Shown here: piece by piece, positions 1 through 7,879 of the stretch
Layout of the letters: every line of letters starts with the position of its first letter
Position numbering within the stretch: position 1 is the first letter of the stretch
From: Prochlorococcus sp. AG-402-I23
Lineage (GTDB): Bacteria; Cyanobacteriota; Cyanobacteriia; PCC-6307; Cyanobiaceae
Assembly (NCBI GenBank): GCA_003216915.1
Contig: QCIB01000002.1
Coordinates: 1-64,000, forward strand
DNA length: 64,000 nt
Direction: 5' to 3'
Made by a program: the position numbers and the translations under genes
Notes under the pieces: model-generated
Told to the model about the DNA's origin: nothing
Seen by the model: the letters and a program-made list of their open reading frames with translations, nothing else
Databases searched by the model: none

Positions 1-373
1 AATTATTATCATTCATATTTTTGACTACTCTGTAATTAACAGAAATTGTTGGTTGAGTTTCTCTAATATCCCTTTGTGGCGGAATCTCAACGTTTGGTTC
101 CATTTCTTCCTCATTATTATTAGATACAAAATCATCTTTCACATTTTCGAAAGTTTTTTTTCTGAAACTAGTACTTGTAATTGTTATATTCAATAAAGTG
201 CTTACAAATAAACCAGAAAAAAACGAAATACTGATTAACTTACCTATACTCACTTCTTGGAGGGTCCATTTAAAGTATCTAAATGAAGTCTTCTGATTAT
301 TATTTGTATATAATAAAATTTGAAAAATAATTATTATAAAAAGAGTTAAAAGTAAATATTTTTTCTTAAACAT
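1..373 (-). CDS. Hypothetical two-helix membrane protein (3' end beyond window)
   Basis: Reading the complement from the ATG at 373 gives an open frame running off the left edge (124 codons visible). It begins MFKKKY, followed by a hydrophobic helix at about residues 6-22. A polar stretch and a second hydrophobic helix follow at about 45-62. The rest is an acidic, Asn- and Pro-containing tail. I do not recognise a family. The two-helix start with a soluble tail suggests an inner- or thylakoid-membrane anchor. It lies on the same strand as the RNase R-like gene, which ends about 120 bases upstream. The C-terminus is missing, so total length is unknown. Confidence 0.65.
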   Translation of the reverse strand, partial: MFKKKYLLLTLFIIIIFQILLYTNNNQKTSFRYFKWTLQEVSIGKLISISFFSGLFVSTLLNITITSTSFRKKTFENVKDDFVSNNNEEEMEPNVEIPPQRDIRETQPTISVNYRVVKNMNDNN

Positions 374-380
374 AATTTTA

Positions 381-454
381 AAAATTTATCTTAAATTTTT
401 TTTACTGTTTTTTTGGTTTTTAAAAATTATAAAAATTTATCTAAAATTTTTTTT
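381..454. repeat. Imperfect 23-bp direct repeat in AT-rich spacer
   Basis: Positions 381-403 and 432-454 match at 22 of 23 bases (AAAATTTATC, then T or A, then AAATTT and a T run), offset by 51 bases. They lie in the spacer between the RNase R-like gene and the partial membrane-protein gene, both on the minus strand. The spacer is almost pure A/T, so a chance or slippage origin is possible. Confidence 0.5.
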
Positions 455-492
455 GGGTAATATTTCCATAATATATTTTGTGAAAAATTCAT

Positions 493-2715
493 TTATGTTG
501 ATTCTAAATCAATTTGATATTTAAGAATATCGACTTTTATTATTTTTACTTCTATTGCATCTCCAACTTTATATGATTTTTTAGATTTTCTTCCAATCAA
601 TAGATTTTGCCTTGACCTGTATTCATACCAATCATTATTAAGAGTGCTTACGTGTACTAAACCCTCTACATTTAGTTCTGATATCTCAACAAAGAAACCA
701 TATGTTTGCACTGACAAAATAAACCCACTATAAGTATTACCTAGTAATTTTTCTGCTTTTCTTACTTTTTTTATATTTATCATATTAGATTTATATTGGT
801 TAACTTTGTACTTGAATTCATTATGTTTATCTATCACAAACTTGTTAAATAATACTTCTAGATTTTTTGAAATTGATGAATTAAATATATCCCAATTTAC
901 TAATTTTAATGAATTACTCTCAGATATATTAATTTCATTTATATTATTTTTCTTTGATTTCTTACCATTTATTATCATATTAAAAATACAGTACTGATTT
1001 ATAAGATTTGTGAAGTCAAATCCGGGAATTGTCCATGGAGAAATAAAAAATTTTTCTGATTCATCATTATCAGGATCTTTAGATATCAACTTTATTTCAT
1101 TGTCCTTAAATTCATTAATTAGAAGTTTATGTAAGATTCTTTTTTTATTATCGTCGTCACATAATTTAATTACTTGACTAAATGTCAAATTGCCATCTTC
1201 ATTAAGCTCTACATCATTTTCAATAAATTCTGAATATTTGATAATTTCATTAGCATTAACGTAATCTATTCCATTTGAGATGTATCCTGCACTTTTTAGG
1301 CCATATTGATTTGAATGTTTGAACCATATTAAATTAGCTTCATACAGTATTGGTGAAAGGTAAGTTTGGCAATCTTCTTTATTTAATGATTCAAAATATC
1401 CTTTTGAATATTCAGCTGGATTGTGAATAAAAAATTCTTCTAGTGCTTCAATCTTATTCAGTGGCGCAGGAATTTCCACCTTACCCTCCATAAGATGGTT
1501 ATCTCTGAATGAACATGAAATTTCTAGTATTTTATCTAGATCGTCGACATATTCCTTTATAGGTTTTAATACCCGAGAGGTTATTCTTGATTTGCTTTTT
1601 CTAGATAGAAGCGCGTCAGTATGATCACTTTCAACAATAAGACTGCATTTTACTAAAGTAAGATGAAATGACCAATCAATTATTTCATTATCACTATTTA
1701 AATTGACACAGAGGCTTATTGCTTCATCCTTTTCACCAAATTTAAATTCAGAATCATTTCTTATGGCTTCACCAAGGTAGTTTTGCCAATCATTTAATAA
1801 GGGAAATGATTCAAAGCCTTTGAATAATATTTCTAGAGATTTTTTACTATTTAGATCTACTCTTTCTGCAAGATTATTTGTGTGTATCCATAATTTAGTG
1901 TTTTTATTTTTTCCATGTTCTATTTGAATCATTGGGAGCATTGGAGAATTATTAGAATTCCAACTTTTGAATAAATAAGAGTTTTTATCTGTAAGGTCTA
2001 TCCTCTCCCTTTGTTCTATTATTTTTGATTCAATATGGTTTAAATCGTATGATTTAACGATATTGCTTTTAGATAAAACAAAGTCTGTATCATAGTCTTC
2101 ATTATTGTTTAGTTTTAGTTCTTGTATCACATGACCTAGTCCTTCTTCTTGACCTATGGGGAATCTATCAATCTCAACTTTTACTATATTCTTATTGTCT
2201 GGATTGAAAGTGTATTTTTTATTCTCTATTGGAAGTTTAATTTTAGAAAGGATCCTATCGTCTATTGGTATTGCATATACATCATTGTTTATTATTTCTA
2301 CTTTAGAAAGAAGTATTTGATTTGATCTTTCAAGAATACAATCAACTATTCCTTCAGGTGATCTTCTTTTATATCCCTCTTTTATTATCCTTACTAAAAC
2401 TTTATCTCCATTCCATGCATAGTTAAGTAGATTTTCTTTAATATAAATATCTTCTTTGTCTTTTCCTCTTACAGCAAAGCAATAGCCTTTGCTACTACAT
2501 CTTATTTTGGCGACAAGATGATCATTATCCTTTATGCAAGTATATTCATCATTTTCATTTTTATTAATTATTTCAAGTTTTTCTAGAGCGGTTAAAGCAA
2601 TATCTAATTTATCCTTATCAGATTTCTTTGTTATTTTTAATAATCTGCATAATTTTTTATATTCTAACCCTTCTGACTGATTAAGATTATCAATTATTGA
2701 AGATGATGTGAACAT
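493..2715 (-). CDS. zam: RNase R/II-family (RNB + S1) protein, Zam-like, with degenerate active site
   Basis: 740 residues laid out like RNase R: a helical N-terminal region (about 1-60), cold-shock-like beta domains (about 65-200), an RNB-like region (about 237-585) and a C-terminal S1 domain (about 658-737, with GFFVEI and GLVHVS). Active enzymes carry an Asp-rich DxxDAxDxDDA motif; the matching place here (238-247) reads RIDLTDKNSY, so the Asp cluster is largely gone. The usual SPIRRYxDL segment is SPWTIPGFDF at 559-568, losing both arginines. RNA binding through S1 and the cold-shock folds is plausible; exonuclease activity is doubtful. Cyanobacteria usually carry two RNB genes, one called zam (acetazolamide resistance); matching this gene to zam is from memory. 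The minimal catalytic paralogue is at 17345-18529. Confidence 0.7.
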   Translation of the reverse strand: MFTSSSIIDNLNQSEGLEYKKLCRLLKITKKSDKDKLDIALTALEKLEIINKNENDEYTCIKDNDHLVAKIRCSSKGYCFAVRGKDKEDIYIKENLLNYAWNGDKVLVRIIKEGYKRRSPEGIVDCILERSNQILLSKVEIINNDVYAIPIDDRILSKIKLPIENKKYTFNPDNKNIVKVEIDRFPIGQEEGLGHVIQELKLNNNEDYDTDFVLSKSNIVKSYDLNHIESKIIEQRERIDLTDKNSYLFKSWNSNNSPMLPMIQIEHGKNKNTKLWIHTNNLAERVDLNSKKSLEILFKGFESFPLLNDWQNYLGEAIRNDSEFKFGEKDEAISLCVNLNSDNEIIDWSFHLTLVKCSLIVESDHTDALLSRKSKSRITSRVLKPIKEYVDDLDKILEISCSFRDNHLMEGKVEIPAPLNKIEALEEFFIHNPAEYSKGYFESLNKEDCQTYLSPILYEANLIWFKHSNQYGLKSAGYISNGIDYVNANEIIKYSEFIENDVELNEDGNLTFSQVIKLCDDDNKKRILHKLLINEFKDNEIKLISKDPDNDESEKFFISPWTIPGFDFTNLINQYCIFNMIINGKKSKKNNINEINISESNSLKLVNWDIFNSSISKNLEVLFNKFVIDKHNEFKYKVNQYKSNMINIKKVRKAEKLLGNTYSGFILSVQTYGFFVEISELNVEGLVHVSTLNNDWYEYRSRQNLLIGRKSKKSYKVGDAIEVKIIKVDILKYQIDLEST

Positions 2716-2787
2716 AATCTAAATGAAATTATAAATTAATTTAGGGGTATACACTTCATTATTACACCTTATTATCCAAGCTTAAAA

Positions 2788-3099
2788 CTAATTATTTTCT
2801 TTCTCTTCTTTTTCTTCTTTTTCGATGGTGAAAGAATTTATAAAAAGCCTTATACCAATGATGAAAAATGTAATGGAAGCTATTGACTTAAGAACTACTT
2901 CGGGTAAAAAACTTGAAATAGAACCACCTGTTAAAGCTCCTAGTAAACTTGCAAAAACAAGTGCTGATGAAGATCCTAGAAAAACTGCTAATGGTTTATT
3001 TGAAGTGCCACTTATAGTTAAAGTAGCTAGTTGAGTTTTATCACCTAATTCAGCTATGAAAACGGTTAGAAATGTTGATAGTAATAAACTTAAAACCAT
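2788..3099 (-). CDS. UPF0016/GDT1-family transporter, C-terminal half-gene
   Basis: 103 residues with one copy of the family signature ELGDKTQLATL near the N-terminus (about 17-27), followed by hydrophobic helices and an acidic Lys/Glu-rich tail. The UPF0016/GDT1/TMEM165 family moves Mn2+ or Ca2+ out of the cytoplasm; cyanobacterial Mnx is the manganese exporter. The usual protein has two such modules in one chain. Here the second module is in the adjoining gene, whose stop codon directly abuts this ATG with no bases between. The two products probably heterodimerise. The transported ion is inferred from the family. Confidence 0.85.
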   Translation of the reverse strand: MVLSLLLSTFLTVFIAELGDKTQLATLTISGTSNKPLAVFLGSSSALVFASLLGALTGGSISSFLPEVVLKSIASITFFIIGIRLFINSFTIEKEEKEEKENN

Positions 3100-3426
3100 T
3101 TATAAATAATTTTTGAATGTTTCATAAGCTAAAAATATACTTATCAATATCATTAAAGTACCAGTAGATAAAGCAAATTTGCTAGGGGTTATTTTTTTTG
3201 ATACCCATTTACCAATAAGAACTCCTACTATGCTAGAGCTTATTAATGCTAGAGAACTTCCAATAAAAACAACTATTGGCCTGCCCGATTCAGCAGAAAG
3301 CATTAATGTGGCTATCTGAGTTTTATCGCCAAGTTCAGCAATAAAAATTGTTGTAAAAGTCGTTATAAATATTGAAAAGAAACTTTTTTCTAGATTGTTT
3401 TCTTTTTTTTCTAATTTACTATTCAT
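3100..3426 (-). CDS. UPF0016/GDT1-family transporter, N-terminal half-gene
   Basis: 108 residues: a charged Lys/Glu start, then a helix carrying ELGDKTQIATL (about 35-45), then two further hydrophobic segments. This is one module of the UPF0016 cation-exporter family, probably for manganese, which matters to a cell that builds photosystem II. It pairs with the half-gene immediately downstream. Its ATG overlaps the stop of the upstream YkgJ-type gene as ATGA, so the three genes are likely one translationally coupled operon. Confidence 0.85.
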   Translation of the reverse strand: MNSKLEKKENNLEKSFFSIFITTFTTIFIAELGDKTQIATLMLSAESGRPIVVFIGSSLALISSSIVGVLIGKWVSKKITPSKFALSTGTLMILISIFLAYETFKNYL

Positions 3427-3770
3427 TTTCCTGAAACAGCAATTCTAAAAGTTTTCATCTCTTTACTTTGGTATCCATAATTTGATGAAATATGTTGTTT
3501 GCAGCAATCTATTAAAAATTTATCACCAGATTTCAAATATCCTTTAAATAAAGTTGAAAATTCACTTACCCGGCAAAAATGTGGTCTGGTTTCATAAATT
3601 AAGCATTTTTTATTTTCTCTGTCCAGGTTTTTACACCAACCGTCTTTAGCCGTCATAGAATTTATCAAAGCTATATCTTCTTTGTTAAGTTTGTTAGCCA
3701 AATCGCTTCTTTCGTTCAAGTCGAATTTACAACAAGCTCCACAATTTTCTATACATGTCCATGATTTCAT
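3423..3770 (-). CDS. YkgJ-family cysteine-cluster protein
   Basis: 115 residues with an N-terminal CxxxCGACC cluster (about 6-14), a CKNL segment near 47, a CLIYETRPHFCR segment around 56-67, and a late DCCKQH. This cysteine spacing is that of the YkgJ/UPF0153 family, proposed to bind zinc or an iron-sulphur cluster; its biochemical role is not established. It is the first gene of the operon with the two UPF0016 halves (ATGA overlap), so a link to metal handling is suggestive only. Confidence 0.8.
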   Translation of the reverse strand: MKSWTCIENCGACCKFDLNERSDLANKLNKEDIALINSMTAKDGWCKNLDRENKKCLIYETRPHFCRVSEFSTLFKGYLKSGDKFLIDCCKQHISSNYGYQSKEMKTFRIAVSGK

Positions 3771-3852
3771 AATTTAATTCAATCTTGTAACGTATCAGTA
3801 CAGTTTCGTCATTTATTTGTAAAAATAGTATCACAAAACATATTCATTAATC

Positions 3853-3930
3853 ATGGCAACACTTATTCCTTTGGCTGTAGTTGCGTTAGCAGGACCAGCA
3901 ATAATTGCTCTTGTATTTTACCGTAAATAA
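3853..3930 (+). CDS. 25-residue single-helix peptide, Psb30/Ycf12-like candidate
   Basis: ATG at 3853 to TAA at 3930 encodes MATLIPLAV, then VALAGPAIIALVF and a YRK end. It is almost entirely one transmembrane helix with a basic C-terminus. The AGP-II-L pattern near the end resembles photosystem II subunit Psb30 (Ycf12), and small photosystem subunits are typically this size. The resemblance is from memory and the peptide is very short, so another low-mass photosynthetic subunit is possible. It sits between the divergent YkgJ operon and the HAD gene, 12 bases before the latter's GTG. Confidence 0.5.
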   Translation: MATLIPLAVVALAGPAIIALVFYRK

Positions 3931-3942
3931 AAGAAATTCTTT

Positions 3943-4707
3943 TTGGTGACCTTTTTGGAGGGTGTTTATTGGGATTTAGATGGTACCATCGCAAATACTG
4001 AATTAGAGGCCCATTTACCTGCTTTTAATAATGCTTTTAATGACCTTGGTATTGATTGGATTTGGGATACTAATACATATATAAAACTTCTTAAGATAAA
4101 TGGGGGCAAAAATAGGATTGCTTATTACGCTAAATATAATAATGATAATTTCTCGGAAGATTTAATTCTAGAAATTCATGAAACAAAGCAGTTTCATTAT
4201 TTAGAAATTATAAAAAAAAATTGCGTTAGTTTAAAAACTGGTGTTTTTAGATTAATAAATGAATTACATAGAAAAAAAGTAAGACAATTTATTGTTACTT
4301 CAAGTTCAAGAATTCAAGTCAACCTACTTGTTGATTATCTTTTTAATGGCTTCAACCCTTTTGAGTTCATTATTTCAAGCGAAGATGTTGAATTAAAGAA
4401 ACCAAATCCATTGCCATATTTAAAGGCAATCCAATTAAGTGGTATAAACAAAAACAATTCAATTGTTTTTGAAGACTCCAATCCAGGATTAAAATCTTCC
4501 CTGGCAGCTAACTTGCCAACAATTTTTGTTCCTTCAAATATCCCAATTGTTTTTGAGGAAAATATTAAATTAGATTGTATTTTAGACAGTCTTGGTGATC
4601 AGAATAATGTGGCAAATGTAATTAAAGGCCCTAAACTAAAAAAATCATATGTTGACTATAACTTTCTAAATGATTATTTAGTGTCTTTTAGTAATGCAAA
4701 AAACTAA
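3943..4707 (+). CDS. HAD-superfamily phosphatase, CbbY/phosphoglycolate-phosphatase-like
   Basis: 254 residues, GTG start. HAD motif I is WDLDGT near residue 10, with the nucleophile and acid/base aspartates present. Motif II is the TSSS stretch near 122. Motif III/IV are KKPNPLPY and VFEDSNPGLKS, the latter carrying the Mg2+-binding acidic pair. A helical cap lies between motifs I and II. This is the CbbY/Gph-like subfamily of small sugar-phosphate phosphatases; the substrate cannot be read from sequence. The downstream ycf20 overlaps its 3' end by 14 bases, so they are probably co-transcribed. Confidence 0.8.
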   Translation: MVTFLEGVYWDLDGTIANTELEAHLPAFNNAFNDLGIDWIWDTNTYIKLLKINGGKNRIAYYAKYNNDNFSEDLILEIHETKQFHYLEIIKKNCVSLKTGVFRLINELHRKKVRQFIVTSSSRIQVNLLVDYLFNGFNPFEFIISSEDVELKKPNPLPYLKAIQLSGINKNNSIVFEDSNPGLKSSLAANLPTIFVPSNIPIVFEENIKLDCILDSLGDQNNVANVIKGPKLKKSYVDYNFLNDYLVSFSNAKN

Positions 4708-5020
4708 TTTTTCAAGAATTACCTACCAGTTAAATAATTTATTTTTTGGTTTTCTAAGTGATACTTGGAGAACAAAATCTATTGGTCTAATTTCTGTTTT
4801 GACAGGTTATTTTTTGTTCGCAAATTTTATTACAAAATTTATATCTGAAGGTAAAAATGAGTTGATAATGGTCCCAATAATTATTATTTTTATTGAAATC
4901 ATTATAAGAATTAAACCTGAGACAAGTTCAAAATTTTATTATTTATGGACCGTAGTTGATAAATTAAGAATTGGTGCAATTTATGCCGTTATACTTGAAG
5001 CATTTAAATTAGGATCTTAA
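4694..5020 (+). CDS. ycf20: Ycf20 family protein (DUF565)
   Basis: 108 residues with the arrangement of the DUF565/Ycf20 family: a short N-terminus with LNNLFFGF, a WRTKSIGLISVLTGYFLF segment starting the first membrane helix, a second helix rich in Ile, and a C-terminal YYLWTVVDKLRIGAIYAVILEAFKLG stretch. Plant Ycf20-like proteins are linked to thermal energy dissipation; the cyanobacterial role is unsettled. The start overlaps the end of the HAD phosphatase gene in another frame. Confidence 0.75.
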   Translation: MQKTNFSRITYQLNNLFFGFLSDTWRTKSIGLISVLTGYFLFANFITKFISEGKNELIMVPIIIIFIEIIIRIKPETSSKFYYLWTVVDKLRIGAIYAVILEAFKLGS

Positions 5021-5023
5021 AAG

Positions 5024-5194
5024 CTACTCTTCTTCTTCTTCTTCAATAGGATAAACAAATCCTTGAGCTTTCCCAGTTAAAACTGATTTACCTAAAGATA
5101 TAGCTTTTTGAGCTGCTATTACTGCTTTTCCTTTCCAAACAGCGTGCCTTTGGTTCCTTTTGCTCTTTGATTTTTTCTTCTTTGGTACAGCCAT
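5024..5194 (-). CDS. rpmF: 50S ribosomal protein L32
   Basis: Complement from ATG at 5194 to TAG at 5024: 56 residues beginning [18 protein letters not shown], which is the L32 signature, with a [17 protein letters not shown] middle. The C-terminus is a run of glutamates encoded by GAA repeats. It is a component of the large ribosomal subunit. Its 3' end lies 3 bases from the stop of ycf20, so the genes converge. Upstream is the divergent ftsH-like gene, with a palindrome in the shared spacer. Confidence 0.93.
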   Translation of the reverse strand: MAVPKKKKSKSKRNQRHAVWKGKAVIAAQKAISLGKSVLTGKAQGFVYPIEEEEEE

Positions 5195-5289
5195 TCTGTT
5201 TCTTTGTTTCCATATAATAATATAACCTTTAACTGGTTATCTCCAAAACTTTTGAGTATATTTTGTTTATATACGTCAATTTTTTAAAT

Positions 5290-5303
5290 AAGCATATATG
5301 CTT
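5290..5303. promoter_or_regulatory. 14-bp perfect palindrome upstream of the ftsH-like gene
   Basis: AAGCATATATGCTT is a perfect 14-base palindrome centred about 30 bases before the GTG of the ftsH-like gene, in the spacer shared with divergent rpmF. Dimeric repressors bind such sites. No known cyanobacterial box (NtcA, Fur, LexA) matches it, so an operator role is a guess. Confidence 0.35.
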
Positions 5304-5325
5304 TATTAATCACTTATAAAGATTA

Positions 5326-7080
5326 GTGTTTAGATCAAAATTCTCATATTCAGATTCTAAATCAAGTTATTCGGATCTTCTAGAAGATATAGAGACGGGG
5401 AAAATAGAATCAATATTTTTCTATCCAAGGCAGAGAGAAATTGATGTTCTGTATAAAAATGGCGATAAATTTAAAATACCTATCCTTTACAACGATCAAT
5501 TAATCCTTGAAAAGGCTAGTGAAAATAAGGTAGATCTAACTATTAACAATAGTAGAAAAGAAGCCTCAGCTGCTAATTCATTTGCTTCAATAAGTCTTTT
5601 CCTGATTTTCATTTTAGCTATAGTCTTAATCTTGAGGAGTACATCAAAATTGGCTTCCAGAGCTTTTGGTTTTACCAAAAATCAAGCTAAATTTGTAACT
5701 ATTGATGATGTAGAAACGAGATTCGATGATGTAGCTGGCGTCCCTGAAGCCGCTGAGGAATTAAAAGAGGTAATAACATTTTTGAAGGAACCCAAGAAAT
5801 TTGAAAATCTTGGAGCAAAAGTTCCTAAGGGAGTTCTTCTAATAGGCCCACCAGGAACAGGTAAAACATTATTAGCTAAAGCAATTGCTGGTGAATCAGG
5901 AGTACCTTTTCTCTCAATATCGGCATCAGAGTTTGTAGAACTTTTTGTTGGTGTTGGAGCAAGCCGAGTTCGTGATCTGTTCTCTAAGGCTAAGGAAAAA
6001 TCTCCTTGTATAATTTTCATTGATGAAATTGATTCCATTGGTAGACAAAGAGGGTCTGGGATCGGAGGTGGAAATGATGAAAGAGAACAAACCCTTAATC
6101 AGCTTCTAACTGAATTAGATGGTTTTGCTGATAATTCTGGGATTATTGTTTTAGCAGCAACAAATAGACCAGATATTTTGGATGCAGCATTATTAAGACC
6201 AGGTAGATTTGATAGAAAAATTGAAGTAATGCTTCCAGATTTAGATGGAAGAAAAAAAATTCTTTCAGTTCACTCACTTTCCAAACCACTTTCAAGCGAA
6301 GTTGACTTAGGATATTGGGCTTCTAGAACAGTTGGATTTTCGGGAGCAGATCTTGCAAACTTGATGAACGAGAGTGCTATTCACTGTGCAAGAAACGAAT
6401 CTAAATTAATCAGTGATCTTCATATAGAAAATGCTCTTGATAAAATTACCATTGGCCTGAGAAGCTCATTAATAACTTCTCCTAATATGAAAAAAATTAT
6501 TGCTTATAACGAAGTAGGTAGAGCAATTGTATCTGCTGTGAGAAATGGAATTGAATCAGTTGATAAAATTACGATTTTACCTAGATCTGGATCTATAGGA
6601 GGATATACAAAAATATGCCCTGACGAAGATGTAATTTCTAGTGGATTAATTTCAAAAAAATTATTATTTTCGAAAATTGAAATTGCTCTAGCTGGAAGAG
6701 CAGCAGAAACGATAGTTTTTGGGAAAGGTGAAATTACACAATGCTCCATAAATGATATCTCTTATGCGACAAGTATCGTAAGGGAAATGGTTACAAAATA
6801 TGGATTTTCAATTATTGGTCCAATTTCAATGGATTCTGATAATAATGAAATGTATTTAGGAGATGGATTATTTAGAAGAAAGCCTCTCATAGCAGAAAAT
6901 ACCAGTTCTAGAATAGATAATGAAATCATAAATATTTCTAAAATTTCATTAAATAATTCAATAAAAATATTGAAAAAAAATAGAGTCTTACTAGATAAAT
7001 TAGTTGATATACTTTTAAATCAAGAAACTATAGATAATAAAGTTTTTAAATTAACAACTTCTAAATTGTTGAAAGTTTGA
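5326..7080 (+). CDS. FtsH-like AAA protein lacking the zinc-protease motif and first membrane helix
   Basis: 584 residues, GTG start; an in-frame TAA three codons upstream rules out a longer N-terminus. FtsH layout otherwise: extracytoplasmic-type domain (about 12-75), one membrane helix (about 88-104), AAA domain with Walker A GPPGTGKT (174-181), Walker B IIFIDEID (229-236) and a second-region-of-homology RPGRFDR (291-297). The M41 zinc motif HExxH is replaced by NEVGR (395-399), losing both histidine ligands, though a later NDISYAT retains the usual aspartate region. The first membrane helix of normal FtsH is missing. ATP-dependent unfolding or partnering with active FtsH is plausible; proteolysis is not expected. 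This resembles the inactive FtsHi proteins of plastids. Confidence 0.88.
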   Translation: MFRSKFSYSDSKSSYSDLLEDIETGKIESIFFYPRQREIDVLYKNGDKFKIPILYNDQLILEKASENKVDLTINNSRKEASAANSFASISLFLIFILAIVLILRSTSKLASRAFGFTKNQAKFVTIDDVETRFDDVAGVPEAAEELKEVITFLKEPKKFENLGAKVPKGVLLIGPPGTGKTLLAKAIAGESGVPFLSISASEFVELFVGVGASRVRDLFSKAKEKSPCIIFIDEIDSIGRQRGSGIGGGNDEREQTLNQLLTELDGFADNSGIIVLAATNRPDILDAALLRPGRFDRKIEVMLPDLDGRKKILSVHSLSKPLSSEVDLGYWASRTVGFSGADLANLMNESAIHCARNESKLISDLHIENALDKITIGLRSSLITSPNMKKIIAYNEVGRAIVSAVRNGIESVDKITILPRSGSIGGYTKICPDEDVISSGLISKKLLFSKIEIALAGRAAETIVFGKGEITQCSINDISYATSIVREMVTKYGFSIIGPISMDSDNNEMYLGDGLFRRKPLIAENTSSRIDNEIINISKISLNNSIKILKKNRVLLDKLVDILLNQETIDNKVFKLTTSKLLKV

Positions 7081-7111
7081 TTTAATTGCTTTAAATAAAA
7101 AATTTATTTTC

Positions 7112-7864
7112 TTGATAATTAAAAACAATACTACGAAGTTATTAGTTACACTTTTATTTTTACTTATTCTTCCATTTGTACAAAAACAATGGTTTAATTT
7201 GTATTCACTTAATATTAATGATATTTCCTTTTATTCAATCCTTTACTATTTGAGCGGAGCAATATGTCCATCTTTGGTGTATGTAAACTCTTTAAAAAAC
7301 TATACATACTATAATTTTACTAAGGATAAAATCCATAGTATAAAAATAATTAAAGGAAAAAGATTATTATTCTTAGTAACAATAAATTTAATATTTCTCT
7401 CTTACTTTATAGCTGATTATATATATATAAATTTTGATCTTATATTTAATTTATTTCTTGAAGGAATTAATGTACCAAGACCGGATTTTCCACAGTTAAG
7501 TTTTTTCATATTTTTAATTTCTATCCTATTAATTTTTAAGAAATCTAGGTTTCTGTTAAAAAAAATAATATTGGTAAATTTTATTTTGATTTCTCTCTAT
7601 CTTTGGCATCTTCAAATTAATAATATTAGTGTTGATGATCAGTTTCATATTTATAGATATTTTGGTTTAAATGACTTAAATTTAATTAATCTTTTTATCC
7701 TAGTCGCCATAGAAATTTCTTTTTATACGTGGTGCTTCTTATCATATAAAAATAATTTGAGCGATTGGATCGTGCCCAAACCTCAAAAAGGGGATGTTAT
7801 CCCCTTTTTGAATATATTTGTTTTTTATTTTATTATTATTATTTACTACTCAATACTAACTTAA
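7112..7864 (+). CDS. Conserved-looking polytopic membrane protein, function unknown
   Basis: 250 residues from a TTG start 31 bases after the ftsH-like stop. About six hydrophobic helices are visible (near 10-22, 40-55, 85-105, 128-143, 150-165, 190-207, 228-247), with short Lys/Asn-rich connections. A PRPDFPQ motif follows the third helix and PKPQKGD precedes the last. I do not recognise the family. Its position suggests co-transcription with the ftsH-like gene and therefore a possible functional link. A 12-bp hairpin (7784-7810) lies inside the coding sequence near the 3' end. Confidence 0.6.
   Translation: MIIKNNTTKLLVTLLFLLILPFVQKQWFNLYSLNINDISFYSILYYLSGAICPSLVYVNSLKNYTYYNFTKDKIHSIKIIKGKRLLFLVTINLIFLSYFIADYIYINFDLIFNLFLEGINVPRPDFPQLSFFIFLISILLIFKKSRFLLKKIILVNFILISLYLWHLQINNISVDDQFHIYRYFGLNDLNLINLFILVAIEISFYTWCFLSYKNNLSDWIVPKPQKGDVIPFLNIFVFYFIIIIYYSILT
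7784..7810. repeat. 12-bp perfect inverted repeat, 3-base loop, inside a coding region
   Basis: CAAAAAGGGGAT (7784-7795), loop GTT, then ATCCCCTTTTTG (7799-7810). The stem has four consecutive G-C pairs, rare in this AT-rich DNA, and the right arm contains a T run as in terminators. It falls in the segment coding PKPQKGDVIPF of the membrane protein, so it is translated as well. Confidence 0.6.
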
Positions 7865-7879
7865 ATGTTTCTAATTCTT

